Assembly (NCBI GenBank): GCA_024809215.1
Contig: JANUBW010000002.1
Span: forward strand, 1-64,000
Direction of reading: 5' to 3'
From: Niastella sp. OAS944
GTDB taxonomy: Bacteria > Bacteroidota > Bacteroidia > Chitinophagales > Chitinophagaceae
DNA: 64,000 nt
Shown here: positions 37,027 through 45,295 of the stretch, in pieces
How the letters are laid out: the number at the start of each line of letters is the position of its first letter
How positions within the stretch are numbered: position 1 is the stretch's first letter
Position numbers and translations under genes: made by a program
Notes under the pieces: generated by a model
What the model saw: the letters and a program-made list of their open reading frames with translations, nothing else
Databases searched by the model: none
Told to the model about the DNA's origin: nothing

Positions 37027-38360
37027 ACTATAGAGCTTTTAAAGGCGGGCAGCAGATTCATTATATTCAAAAGGGCTGCATGATCTGTTATCAGCTGCTT
37101 TACAGGTTGTTTCGCCGGCTTTTGCTCACCGGTCAATACGGTGTTATAGATCTTTTGTATTTGAGATGCTACTTTACTCCAGGTAAAATTGTTGCGCACA
37201 TGTTTAACAGCATTCCTGCTCATGGTTTGATGCAGTGCATTATCTTTTAATAATTGAATGATCCTGTTAGCCAGCACATCGGGTTCATGCGGCGGCACCA
37301 AAAAACCGGTACGTTCATCAACAACGCTGTATTTAATACCACCTACATTTGACCCGATCACCGGCGTTCCGCAGGCCATTGACTCCAACGGGGTTATACC
37401 AAACGGCTCGTACCATGGTGTGGAAATGAACACATCGGCAGCTGCATAGTAGTATTTTAAAACCGACCGGGCTTTGCGGCCGGTGAATATTACGCTATTA
37501 CTTATATTACAATCCCTCGCTATTTGCTGCAGGCGGCCTATTTCGGGGGTTTGCGCCGGATCGGGCGAATCTGATTCGCCGCCCACTACCAGCAATCTTA
37601 ACCTGTTAACCGAGCTGCAGGCATACTCCATGGCCCTTATAACATTATCAACACCTTTGCGGGGCACCATACGGCCCAGTTGCAGTATCACTTTATCGCG
37701 CTGCGAAATACGCAGAAAATCGCGCGCCGCTTCTTTATCTACCGGGTGAAACTCTTTGGGATTGAACCCACAGGGCGCAATGGCAATACGATCGGCATCG
37801 GCACCATAATGCATCATCAGGTCTTCTTTATCCTGCGGGCATTCGGCTATTATTAAATTGGCGTCCTCTACAATATGCTTTTCAATAACTGTTCTTTCAG
37901 GAGGAAACCCATCGGCCGTTTTTTGATGCAGCTTGCGCACCAGACCCAATGCATGAAACGTTACCACGTAAGGAATACCCGCCGCTTTCTTAATATTCGA
38001 CGCTACCAGGGCCGACATAAAGAAATGCGCATGTATAAGATCATACCACAATTCATGGCGGCTCATAAAATACAACATATGAAAAGTGAACTCCTGCATA
38101 TATTGTAGTAACTGTTCCTTGGGTATATATTCAGGCGGACCGGCCGTTACATGTATCACCCGTACACCTGGTTTCCATTCCACAACTTCCGGCGTGGTGC
38201 TACAGTCCCTTCTTGTATAGATATCAATTTGAAACCCCTTTCGCACCAGCTGCATGCTCAACTCGGCTACGTATACGTTTTGTCCGCCATTGTCTACACC
38301 ACCCAACAAGGCCAATGGCGAGGCATGTTCACTGATAAAAGCAATTCTTTTCATATTCAT
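37023..38360 (-). CDS. Glycosyltransferase family 4
   Basis: 445 residues, two Rossmann-type domains. The N-terminal half has GGVDNGGQNVYVAELS (donor/acceptor loop), and the C-terminal half has QLGRMVPRKGVDNVI, FTGRKARSVLKYYYAAADVFI and EPFGITPLESMACGTPVIGSNVGG, the canonical GT4 EX7E region. It resembles sucrose-phosphate synthase/MshA-like members more than simple GT4. It starts with an ATGA overlap at 38357-38360. The acceptor is unknown. Confidence 0.9.
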   Translation of the reverse strand: MNMKRIAFISEHASPLALLGGVDNGGQNVYVAELSMQLVRKGFQIDIYTRRDCSTTPEVVEWKPGVRVIHVTAGPPEYIPKEQLLQYMQEFTFHMLYFMSRHELWYDLIHAHFFMSALVASNIKKAAGIPYVVTFHALGLVRKLHQKTADGFPPERTVIEKHIVEDANLIIAECPQDKEDLMMHYGADADRIAIAPCGFNPKEFHPVDKEAARDFLRISQRDKVILQLGRMVPRKGVDNVIRAMEYACSSVNRLRLLVVGGESDSPDPAQTPEIGRLQQIARDCNISNSVIFTGRKARSVLKYYYAAADVFISTPWYEPFGITPLESMACGTPVIGSNVGGIKYSVVDERTGFLVPPHEPDVLANRIIQLLKDNALHQTMSRNAVKHVRNNFTWSKVASQIQKIYNTVLTGEQKPAKQPVKQLITDHAALLNIMNLLPAFKSSIV

Positions 38361-39322
38361 ACACTCACATTTTTTTTATTGATTGCAAATTCAAAAAGCT
38401 CGTCCCATTCGCGGGTGAACCGTTCCATGCCGAATTGCTCCAATGCAACTGCGCGTGCCTGTTGGCCCATGGCCCGGGCCAATGCCTGGTCGCTTAACAA
38501 TTTTTTCATGCCAACAATTAACTCATCAACATTAGTGTTTATAAAAGCACTTTGTTTGTTCACTAGCAGGTTGGCATATTCTGTTGTGGCCAGCGATACC
38601 ACGGGCATACCCGCCATCATAGCTTCACAAACCGACAGCCCAAAGCTGGTATGCCTGATGGGGTTGAATAAAAAACGATAGCGTGAAGTGAATGCATTCA
38701 GCTGCGGAAACAACACTTCGCCCAGGCCACCGTATTGCTCCGTTCCCATACCTGCAAGGTCAATAGGCACCTCAGCGCGTACCCGGTCGAATATATCCCA
38801 ACCGGTAATGCGGCCTCTTTCTTTAATATGATTGATCACAACAATTCCCTTGTTTATATCTCCTGTATACAAATGTGCAGGCTCGGGAATACCATGCTGT
38901 ATCACTTTAACATGAGGAACATTGTTCTTCCACATCAGTTTGTTATAATGCGTAACATGCACCAGCACTACCTCAGGGTCGTACAACGGATGATCTGAGT
39001 AAACCGGATGCGGCTCGGGCGCATTATGTTCAAGGTAAATGGCCGGCAATTGACGTTGCTCCTCAGACAAAACTTCATACTGGTCAATGCGCAAATTCTT
39101 TTCCGATTGAAAAAGGATACAATCAAATGAATGTTGCTTCACTTCATCAGCAGGGACCTCTATTACATTATCGTTAAATAAAAATGTTTTTCCGCGGCCA
39201 TAATAGCCTTCATCCTTCTTTTCATTAACGGGAATATAAATGTCAACATTACATTGAGAAAGATAAAACAAATAGCTGCCGTGAATATGCCAGGTAAATA
39301 TTTTAAGCCGGTTGCGTAACAT
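38357..39322 (-). CDS. Glycosyltransferase (GT4-like fold)
   Basis: 321 residues from the ATG at 39322 (MLRNRLKIFTWHIHGSYLFYLSQ). The frame extends to 39427, but those extra residues are not typical of the family. Recognisable parts are EHNAPEPHPVY, VIQHGIPEP and the donor-binding segment RHTSFGLSVCEAMMAGMPVVSL near residue 220. It is the first gene of the minus-strand glycan operon and is divergent from the carbamoyltransferase gene. Role: sugar transfer in the same surface glycan (inference). Confidence 0.8.
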   Translation of the reverse strand: MLRNRLKIFTWHIHGSYLFYLSQCNVDIYIPVNEKKDEGYYGRGKTFLFNDNVIEVPADEVKQHSFDCILFQSEKNLRIDQYEVLSEEQRQLPAIYLEHNAPEPHPVYSDHPLYDPEVVLVHVTHYNKLMWKNNVPHVKVIQHGIPEPAHLYTGDINKGIVVINHIKERGRITGWDIFDRVRAEVPIDLAGMGTEQYGGLGEVLFPQLNAFTSRYRFLFNPIRHTSFGLSVCEAMMAGMPVVSLATTEYANLLVNKQSAFINTNVDELIVGMKKLLSDQALARAMGQQARAVALEQFGMERFTREWDELFEFAINKKNVSV

Positions 39323-39539
39323 AAAAGTCATAACACAAAAAATAAATTGAAACTTGTTTATGCCAAATGCATAAAAAGAATGCCGTGCGTTACTGGGGAA
39401 ATAAAGAAGCGCTTCTCTGTTATTCAATTTTTTATATGCAGTAATGTCTACAGTTTATATAGAATTATTGAAATAAACAATGAGGTAAGATATTTGATAC
39501 AATCGCAACACGATTGTTCAACTACTAAAAACCGGTTAC

Positions 39540-41225
39540 ATGTATACATTGGGAATTAACGCAGCCTTCCACGATTCGGCTGCTGCGCTTATAAAAGACG
39601 GCGCATTGATCGCTGCCGCAGAAGATGAACGCTTCACACATATAAAACATGGAAAAAGACCAATTCCGTTCACAGCTTACGAATTACCTTTTCACGCCAT
39701 TGATTATTGTTTGCAGGAAGCAGGCATTACAATAAACGACGTAGATCATATTGCATACTCATTTAACCCTGCATTATTATCAGCAGGCAACATCAATGAG
39801 CCACATGCTGTATTTGCCGAAAAGTTAAATGAGTTGTTCCTTTCATATATACAAGAGGCGCCGCATCAGTTGCGCGATGGTTATCCGCATCATTTGCAAA
39901 AGCGTTTGGCCGGTTGGAACATGCAGCAGGATAAATGGCATTTTACAGAACACCATATTGCGCATGCTGCCAGCGCCTTTTACCCTTCGCCATTTTCGGA
40001 AGCGGCGGTTTTGACGCTCGATGGCCGCGGCGAAATGGCCAGCACCAGTTATTATAAAGGGGAAGGCAATTCACTTGAAAAAATAGGGGAGGTGTGTATG
40101 CCGCATTCGCTGGGTATGTTGTATGAGAAAATGACAACTTACCTGGGTTTCCTGCATTCAAGTGATGAATATAAGGTAATGGCGCTTGCTTCTTATGGCA
40201 AACCAGTTTATGTTCATCAGTTCAGATCGTTGATTCATGTACAACCCAACGGCTGTTATACCATAGATGATTTTTCGCCTGAGGAAATATTTGGCCCTGC
40301 AAGGCAAAGAGGCGGCGGGTATGAACAACGCGTTTTTGATATTGCACATTCCTTACAAAAAGTACTGGAAGAAACCGTACTGCAACTGGTCGAATGGTTA
40401 TACGGGCAAACAAAAACGGAGAACCTTTGTATGGCTGGTGGTGTTGCATTGAATTGTGTGTTAAATGCGGTCATTCGCGATAAAGGGCCATTTAAAAACA
40501 TCTGGGTACAACCTGCCGCCGGCGACGCCGGTACTGCATTGGGGGCCGCCATGTGGATAGATAGAAAGTTCAGCAAAACAGCCACCATGCAAAAAATGCA
40601 ACATGCCTATTGGGGGCCTGCTTATTCCGACGATGAGGTAGAAACATTATTGCAATGGATGAAGGTGCCTTACCGCAAGCTGCACAATGTGGCCGCAGAA
40701 ACAGCGAACATCCTGGCGCAAAACAAAGTGATCGGCTGGTTTCAGGGCCGTATGGAATTTGGCCCGCGGGCATTGGGCAGCCGTTCAATACTGGCTTCAC
40801 CCATTGATGCAGAGATGCAACATAAACTGAATGAAATAAAGGACCGGGAAGATTTTCGCCCGGTAGCACCGGTGGTTATGGAAGACAAAGCCGGTGAGTG
40901 GTTCGAAAACGCAACGGTTTCGCCCTTTATGTTATTTGTATATAACGTTAATACCGACAAAGCCGACAAAATTCCTGCCGTTCGGCATGTTGATGGCACA
41001 GCCCGTATTCAAACGGTGAACAGAGAGCAACATCAATTATATTATGATCTTTTACACGAGTTCAATAAACTTACCGGTGTGCCGGTATTGATAAACACAT
41101 CATTCAATACCCGTGGCGAGCCTATTGTTTGCTCACCCAAAGATGCTATTGCCTGTTTCTTTACATCACCATTTGATGCATTGGTGATCAATTCATTCCT
41201 ACTTGAAAAAAATGCTTTTGCATGA
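39540..41225 (+). CDS. NodU/CmcH-family O-carbamoyltransferase
   Basis: 561 residues. The N-terminus (YTLGINAAFHDSAAALIKDG) and the HHIAHAASAF metal-binding motif (H-x3-H) mark the Kae1-like domain. CMAGGVALNCVLN, FGPRALGSRSILASP and VLINTSFNTRGEPIVCSPKDA mark the C-terminal part. These enzymes use carbamoyl phosphate and ATP to carbamoylate hydroxyls of sugars or antibiotics. It is first in the plus-strand glycan operon and overlaps the next gene by ATGA, so it probably decorates the glycan built by the neighbouring transferases. Confidence 0.92.
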   Translation: MYTLGINAAFHDSAAALIKDGALIAAAEDERFTHIKHGKRPIPFTAYELPFHAIDYCLQEAGITINDVDHIAYSFNPALLSAGNINEPHAVFAEKLNELFLSYIQEAPHQLRDGYPHHLQKRLAGWNMQQDKWHFTEHHIAHAASAFYPSPFSEAAVLTLDGRGEMASTSYYKGEGNSLEKIGEVCMPHSLGMLYEKMTTYLGFLHSSDEYKVMALASYGKPVYVHQFRSLIHVQPNGCYTIDDFSPEEIFGPARQRGGGYEQRVFDIAHSLQKVLEETVLQLVEWLYGQTKTENLCMAGGVALNCVLNAVIRDKGPFKNIWVQPAAGDAGTALGAAMWIDRKFSKTATMQKMQHAYWGPAYSDDEVETLLQWMKVPYRKLHNVAAETANILAQNKVIGWFQGRMEFGPRALGSRSILASPIDAEMQHKLNEIKDREDFRPVAPVVMEDKAGEWFENATVSPFMLFVYNVNTDKADKIPAVRHVDGTARIQTVNREQHQLYYDLLHEFNKLTGVPVLINTSFNTRGEPIVCSPKDAIACFFTSPFDALVINSFLLEKNAFA

Positions 41226-42202
41226 AACCCGAGATGTCTGTAGTAATACCCACCTGGCAACGAACCCATTTATTAAACCGGTGTTTAAATGCGCTGGTTG
41301 ACCAGGACATAGATGACAACCGTTATGAGATCATCATTGTTACAGACGGGCCCGATCAACCAACGTTGCAGTTCATTCAGCACTGGCTTAATATGTATAT
41401 GGGTAATGTTACTATAACTTGTATTTCATTACCTGTTAAAAAAGGACCGGCGGCAGCTCGTAATGCCGGGTGGCGCAAGGCACAGGGCGAGTTGATAGTT
41501 TTTACCGACGATGATACTTTACCAACGCCCAATTGCCTGCATCAATACTGGCTGGCCTATACACCATATCGCAATACGGCCATTGCTTTTTCGGGTAAAA
41601 TCAAAGTACCTTTGCAAGGCGTGCCCACCGATTATGAAATGAACACCTGGCGATTGGAAGAGGCACGTTTTGTAACCGCCAATTGCGCCTGCAGCAAAAA
41701 AGCGCTGGAAAGTATTGGCGGCCTCGATGAAGATTTCACCATGGCCTGGCGCGAAGACACAGCGTTGGAATTTGACCTTAGCGAGAAGGATATACCAATT
41801 ATAAAAGTACCTGAAGCAGTGATCGTTCATCCCGTTCGTACCGCCGCCTGGGGTATTAGTATCAAAGAGCAAAAAAAGGGCATGTTCAATGCATTGCTAT
41901 ATAAGAAACACACCTGGTTGTATAATAAAACAAAAATGGAACGAACACCACGATATTATTATACCATCACCCTGATGTTACTGCTGTCGATAATATTTTC
42001 ATTCAGGTCCACAGCATTGATGACCATTTGCATAATAATATGGGCAGTGCTCACCAGTTGGTTTACATATATCAGGCTCCGTCGAACATCGAAGAGCTTG
42101 ATACATGTAGCTGAGATAGCATTTACCTCATCCGTAATCCCCTTGTTGTCGGTATATTGGACTATATACGGGGCCATAAAATTCAAGACCTTTTTTATAT
42201 GA
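41222..42202 (+). CDS. Glycosyltransferase family 2 with C-terminal membrane segments
   Basis: 326 residues. GT2/GT-A features are MSVVIPTWQRTHLLNRCL at the N-terminus, VFTDDDTLPTP (DxD-like metal site, about residue 97) and an ED region (MAWREDTALEFDL). Two hydrophobic helices near the C-terminus (ITLMLLLSIIFSF and following) anchor it to the membrane. It overlaps genes on both sides by ATGA, which implies translational coupling. It adds a sugar during assembly of the same glycan. Confidence 0.9.
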   Translation: MKPEMSVVIPTWQRTHLLNRCLNALVDQDIDDNRYEIIIVTDGPDQPTLQFIQHWLNMYMGNVTITCISLPVKKGPAAARNAGWRKAQGELIVFTDDDTLPTPNCLHQYWLAYTPYRNTAIAFSGKIKVPLQGVPTDYEMNTWRLEEARFVTANCACSKKALESIGGLDEDFTMAWREDTALEFDLSEKDIPIIKVPEAVIVHPVRTAAWGISIKEQKKGMFNALLYKKHTWLYNKTKMERTPRYYYTITLMLLLSIIFSFRSTALMTICIIIWAVLTSWFTYIRLRRTSKSLIHVAEIAFTSSVIPLLSVYWTIYGAIKFKTFFI

Positions 42203-43254
42203 TGCAGTTTACAACCGATACGCCAAAGATCGCCATCTTTCGCGCCCTGCAACTGGGCGATATGTTATGCGCCGTTCCCGCCTTGCGGGCTTTACGGCAG
42301 GCATTCCCCAAAGCAGACATTTCACTCATAGGGTTGCCCTGGGCAACATCCTTTGTACAACGCTATAATAAATACATCAACCGGCTTATTGTTTTTCCCG
42401 GTTACCCCGGTTTACCCGAACAACCTTATGATGAAAAGAACTGGCAGCAATTTGTTTCACAAATGCAACAGGAGCAATTCGATTGCATTTTGCAAATGCA
42501 GGGCAACGGTACTATAGTGAACGAAATGCTGCAACAACTACAACCCAAACAGCTGGCAGGTTTTCACCGCAAAGATTGCCGTATGAACCACTGGTGGTTT
42601 ACTGAATATCCCGAAGGAATACACGAAGTAAAACGTCACCTGCGACTGATGCAGCACCTCGGTATTACAGCTAACGACCTGCAAATGGAATTCCCCATTA
42701 CCGAACAGGAAGAAGCCCAATTGCAACAGGTGGCTCCCTTTGTACATAACGAACCGTATGTGGTAATACATCCCGGTTCAAGAAGTACCGACCGCCAATG
42801 GTCGCCCTGTTATTTTGCCGCGTTAGGCGATTATTGCGCCGAGCACGGTTATTGCGTGGTGCTTACCGGTACTCCCGATGAAACTTATATAACGGATTAT
42901 GTGGCCAACCTTATGCAACATAAACAGGTTAACCTTGCCGGCAAAACAAGCCTTGGGGTGGTAGCTGCGTTAATAAAACACGCCAATTTATTAATTTCAA
43001 ATTGTACGGGTGTATCACACATTGCAGCTGCAACAAGAACACCAAGTATTATCATTAGTATGGATGGGGAACCGGATAGATGGGGTCCTATGAACCATTC
43101 ATTACATCATACGTTCGACTGGACGAAGCATCAATCATTTACCGAAGTGCACAATAAACTTACCGGGCTAATTGCAACAGATCTGAGAAAAGCAAATGCT
43201 GTTGCCAGGTTTGGCGCTGTTCAATCAGGCAGAATGGGTTTTATCATTAAATAA
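42199..43254 (+). CDS. Glycosyltransferase family 9 (heptosyltransferase-like)
   Basis: 351 residues from the ATG at 42199, chosen because it forms an ATGA with the GT2 stop; an in-frame start at 42157 would overlap by 46 bp. Features are IAIFRALQLGDMLCAVPALRAL at the N-terminus, VVIHPGSRSTDRQW, and LLISNCTGVSHIAAATRTPSI. This is a second heptosyltransferase-like gene beside the GmhB-like gene in the divergent operon. Its 3' end overlaps the convergent response-regulator gene by 30 bp. Confidence 0.9.
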   Translation: MMQFTTDTPKIAIFRALQLGDMLCAVPALRALRQAFPKADISLIGLPWATSFVQRYNKYINRLIVFPGYPGLPEQPYDEKNWQQFVSQMQQEQFDCILQMQGNGTIVNEMLQQLQPKQLAGFHRKDCRMNHWWFTEYPEGIHEVKRHLRLMQHLGITANDLQMEFPITEQEEAQLQQVAPFVHNEPYVVIHPGSRSTDRQWSPCYFAALGDYCAEHGYCVVLTGTPDETYITDYVANLMQHKQVNLAGKTSLGVVAALIKHANLLISNCTGVSHIAAATRTPSIIISMDGEPDRWGPMNHSLHHTFDWTKHQSFTEVHNKLTGLIATDLRKANAVARFGAVQSGRMGFIIK

Positions 43255-43614
43255 CCTTACAAGCTGCTTCAACAGGATTCTTATATTTTCAGGTTTATGT
43301 ATACATTGGTCGGCGCCCAATTGCATCGCCTTCTCATGATCATCATCGCTGATATAAGTTGAATACATAACAAAGGTCGACTGCCGTATCTGCTCCATCT
43401 CTTTCAACTTTTTTAAACAGTTAATGCCATCATAACGGGGCATATTTATATCAATGAATATGAAATCGGGCCGCAATGTTTTCACCATCTGGGTAGCCTG
43501 TTCAAGCCCGCTGGCCCATACGCAATGATAATTAATTGCTGCAAGGTCTAAAGCAAGTTTAAATATATAAAACTCCTCCTCATCGTCATCAATAAGTAAG
43601 ATCGTTTTTTGCAT
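43225..43614 (-). CDS. Single-domain response regulator
   Basis: 129 residues from the ATG at 43614 (MQKTILLIDDDEEE); in-frame starts at 43626 and 43662 are possible. It has the acidic pocket DDD, the phospho-acceptor in FIFIDINMPRYDG, a Ser/Thr at MYSTY and the conserved lysine in HKPEN. There is no output domain, so it probably passes phosphate or acts by protein contact, as in Rcp1-type regulators. The last 30 bp overlap the end of the convergent GT9 gene. Confidence 0.88.
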   Translation of the reverse strand: MQKTILLIDDDEEEFYIFKLALDLAAINYHCVWASGLEQATQMVKTLRPDFIFIDINMPRYDGINCLKKLKEMEQIRQSTFVMYSTYISDDDHEKAMQLGADQCIHKPENIRILLKQLVRLFNDKTHSA

Positions 43615-43937
43615 AATAACGGTCATTTTCACATCTTTCTTTATGTAACAATTACAAAACACCTACATGTATTCTGCAGGCCGATCCCGGGTTATAGGTT
43701 AATATTCAATCTGTAGTAAGCAAGTGGTACATTAAAACAGTAAAGATGAACTGAAATTTCCCTCCCGTAAAATGGAGTGATTGATAGGTACTAAAGAAAA
43801 AATGTATGTACAAACGGAGAAAGGAACACCGTAGGTGATATAAAGATAAAAACTTCGAACAGCGTAAAAAAAAATATTTCTGTTGGTATAATTTTTTAAT
43901 CTCATAATGTTTCAACCTGTTAAACACAAGTCAAGTC
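43615..43937. other. Intergenic region between response regulator and CheB
   Basis: About 320 AT-rich bases between divergent genes. It should hold both promoters, but no convincing promoter pair or repeat was recognised. Confidence 0.4.
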
Positions 43938-44927
43938 ATGCCCTTTTTTATAACTGTTATTGGTGCATCGGCTGGTGGCCAGGAGGCAATTTGCAAACTC
44001 ATTGCATCATTGCCCCGGGATGTTAATGCAGCTTTTTTTATAGTAATGCATATTTCCCGGCATGGGCTCGAAAGCATTCTGGTTAACCGGTTGCAAAAAT
44101 GCACCACGCTGCACTGCGCATCAGCAGTTGATGCACAGGCTATTGAACCGGGGCATATATACATAGCCCCGGCCGATCATCATTTAATTGTTACGGCCGG
44201 CGCCATGCACCTGCGCAAAGGCCCTTCAGAGAACCGCTGGCGGCCCTCTATTGATGTGTTGTTCAGGAGTGCAGCAGTACATTATAGCGAAAGGGCTATT
44301 GGCATTGTTCTTACCGGACTGCTCGATGATGGCACCTCGTGCATGAAGGCCATAAAAAAATGTGGCGGCACCTGTATGGTACAGAACCCTGCCGAAGCGG
44401 CTTACCCCGATATGCCACAATCTGTATTGGATAACTCGGTAGTTGATCACATCTTAGGAGTTACTGCTATGGGACAAGCAATACAGAAAACCATTGCAGA
44501 GAAGAAATTAACCGGCGTAGAAGTGCCGTACGAGCTTAAGGCCGAAACCCGGTTGATGGAAAACTCCATCACCAATATTGATGAAATTAGTAAACTGGGA
44601 AACCATTCGGTGTATACCTGCCCCGATTGCGGTGGCGGTCTGTGGGAAATAAAAGAAGCAGATCAAACGCGTTACCGCTGCCATATAGGCCATGCCTTTT
44701 CACAGAACGACCTGTTGAAAAAACAATTTGAAGCACTGAACGGCACCCTGTGGGTAGCCCTGCGCATGATGGAAGAAAGGAAGAACCTGCTTGTTAAAAT
44801 AACCCGGCAGGATGAGAGCAGGAACATGCACACACTGGCTGAAATGCATGCTGACCAGGCCCGCGAACTGGAAACACATATCAATAACCTAAAAGAACTG
44901 TTATTCAATATAGCGCCTGAAAATTAA
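43938..44927 (+). CDS. Stand-alone CheB-type methylesterase with C-terminal zinc-ribbon-like domain
   Basis: 329 residues. The CheB esterase domain (about residues 1-190) has the catalytic serine in GASAGG, the histidine in MHISRHG and the aspartate in LTGLLDDGTSCMKAI. No receiver domain precedes it. The C-terminal half has a CPDCGG...CHIGHAF cysteine/histidine cluster (about residues 225-255) and a coiled tail. No chemoreceptor genes are in this window, so its target is probably not classical chemotaxis. It overlaps the convergent response-regulator gene by 4 bp. Confidence 0.9.
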   Translation: MPFFITVIGASAGGQEAICKLIASLPRDVNAAFFIVMHISRHGLESILVNRLQKCTTLHCASAVDAQAIEPGHIYIAPADHHLIVTAGAMHLRKGPSENRWRPSIDVLFRSAAVHYSERAIGIVLTGLLDDGTSCMKAIKKCGGTCMVQNPAEAAYPDMPQSVLDNSVVDHILGVTAMGQAIQKTIAEKKLTGVEVPYELKAETRLMENSITNIDEISKLGNHSVYTCPDCGGGLWEIKEADQTRYRCHIGHAFSQNDLLKKQFEALNGTLWVALRMMEERKNLLVKITRQDESRNMHTLAEMHADQARELETHINNLKELLFNIAPEN

Positions 44928-45283
44928 CCGGCTTCTACCAGGGTGGAGGCTACACGCACCAGCTCCTTGTTCGCAAATGGTTTTTCCATAAATACATTTG
45001 CGCCGGCCTCGCTGGCTTGCCGCTGCAAATAAGGCGAAGCCGATAAAAGTATAACGGGCAGGCCCATGGTCTCAGGTCGCTTCCGCAGGTGTTTACATAT
45101 TTCAATCCCCTCAATGCCCGATAACTGGTTATCTATAATGAACAGGTCGGGAATATCGAATGCATTCTTTAATATAAAATTCCCGTTCTTATGTGAAGCC
45201 ACAATATACCCGGCACGTGTAAATAAAATACCCAATACATCAAGAATGGCCGGGTCGTCTTCAATGATCATTACCTTTTTCAT
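44924..45283 (-). CDS. Single-domain response regulator
   Basis: 119 residues with the receiver motifs MIIEDDPAI, phospho-acceptor in LFIIDNQLSGIEG, LLSAS and lysine in MEKPF. It has no output domain. It starts 12 bp before the end of the large hybrid kinase gene, on the same strand, so it lies immediately downstream in transcription and is a likely receiver for that kinase. Confidence 0.92.
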   Translation of the reverse strand: MKKVMIIEDDPAILDVLGILFTRAGYIVASHKNGNFILKNAFDIPDLFIIDNQLSGIEGIEICKHLRKRPETMGLPVILLSASPYLQRQASEAGANVFMEKPFANKELVRVASTLVEAG

Positions 45284-45295
45284 AAAGAATTGAAT

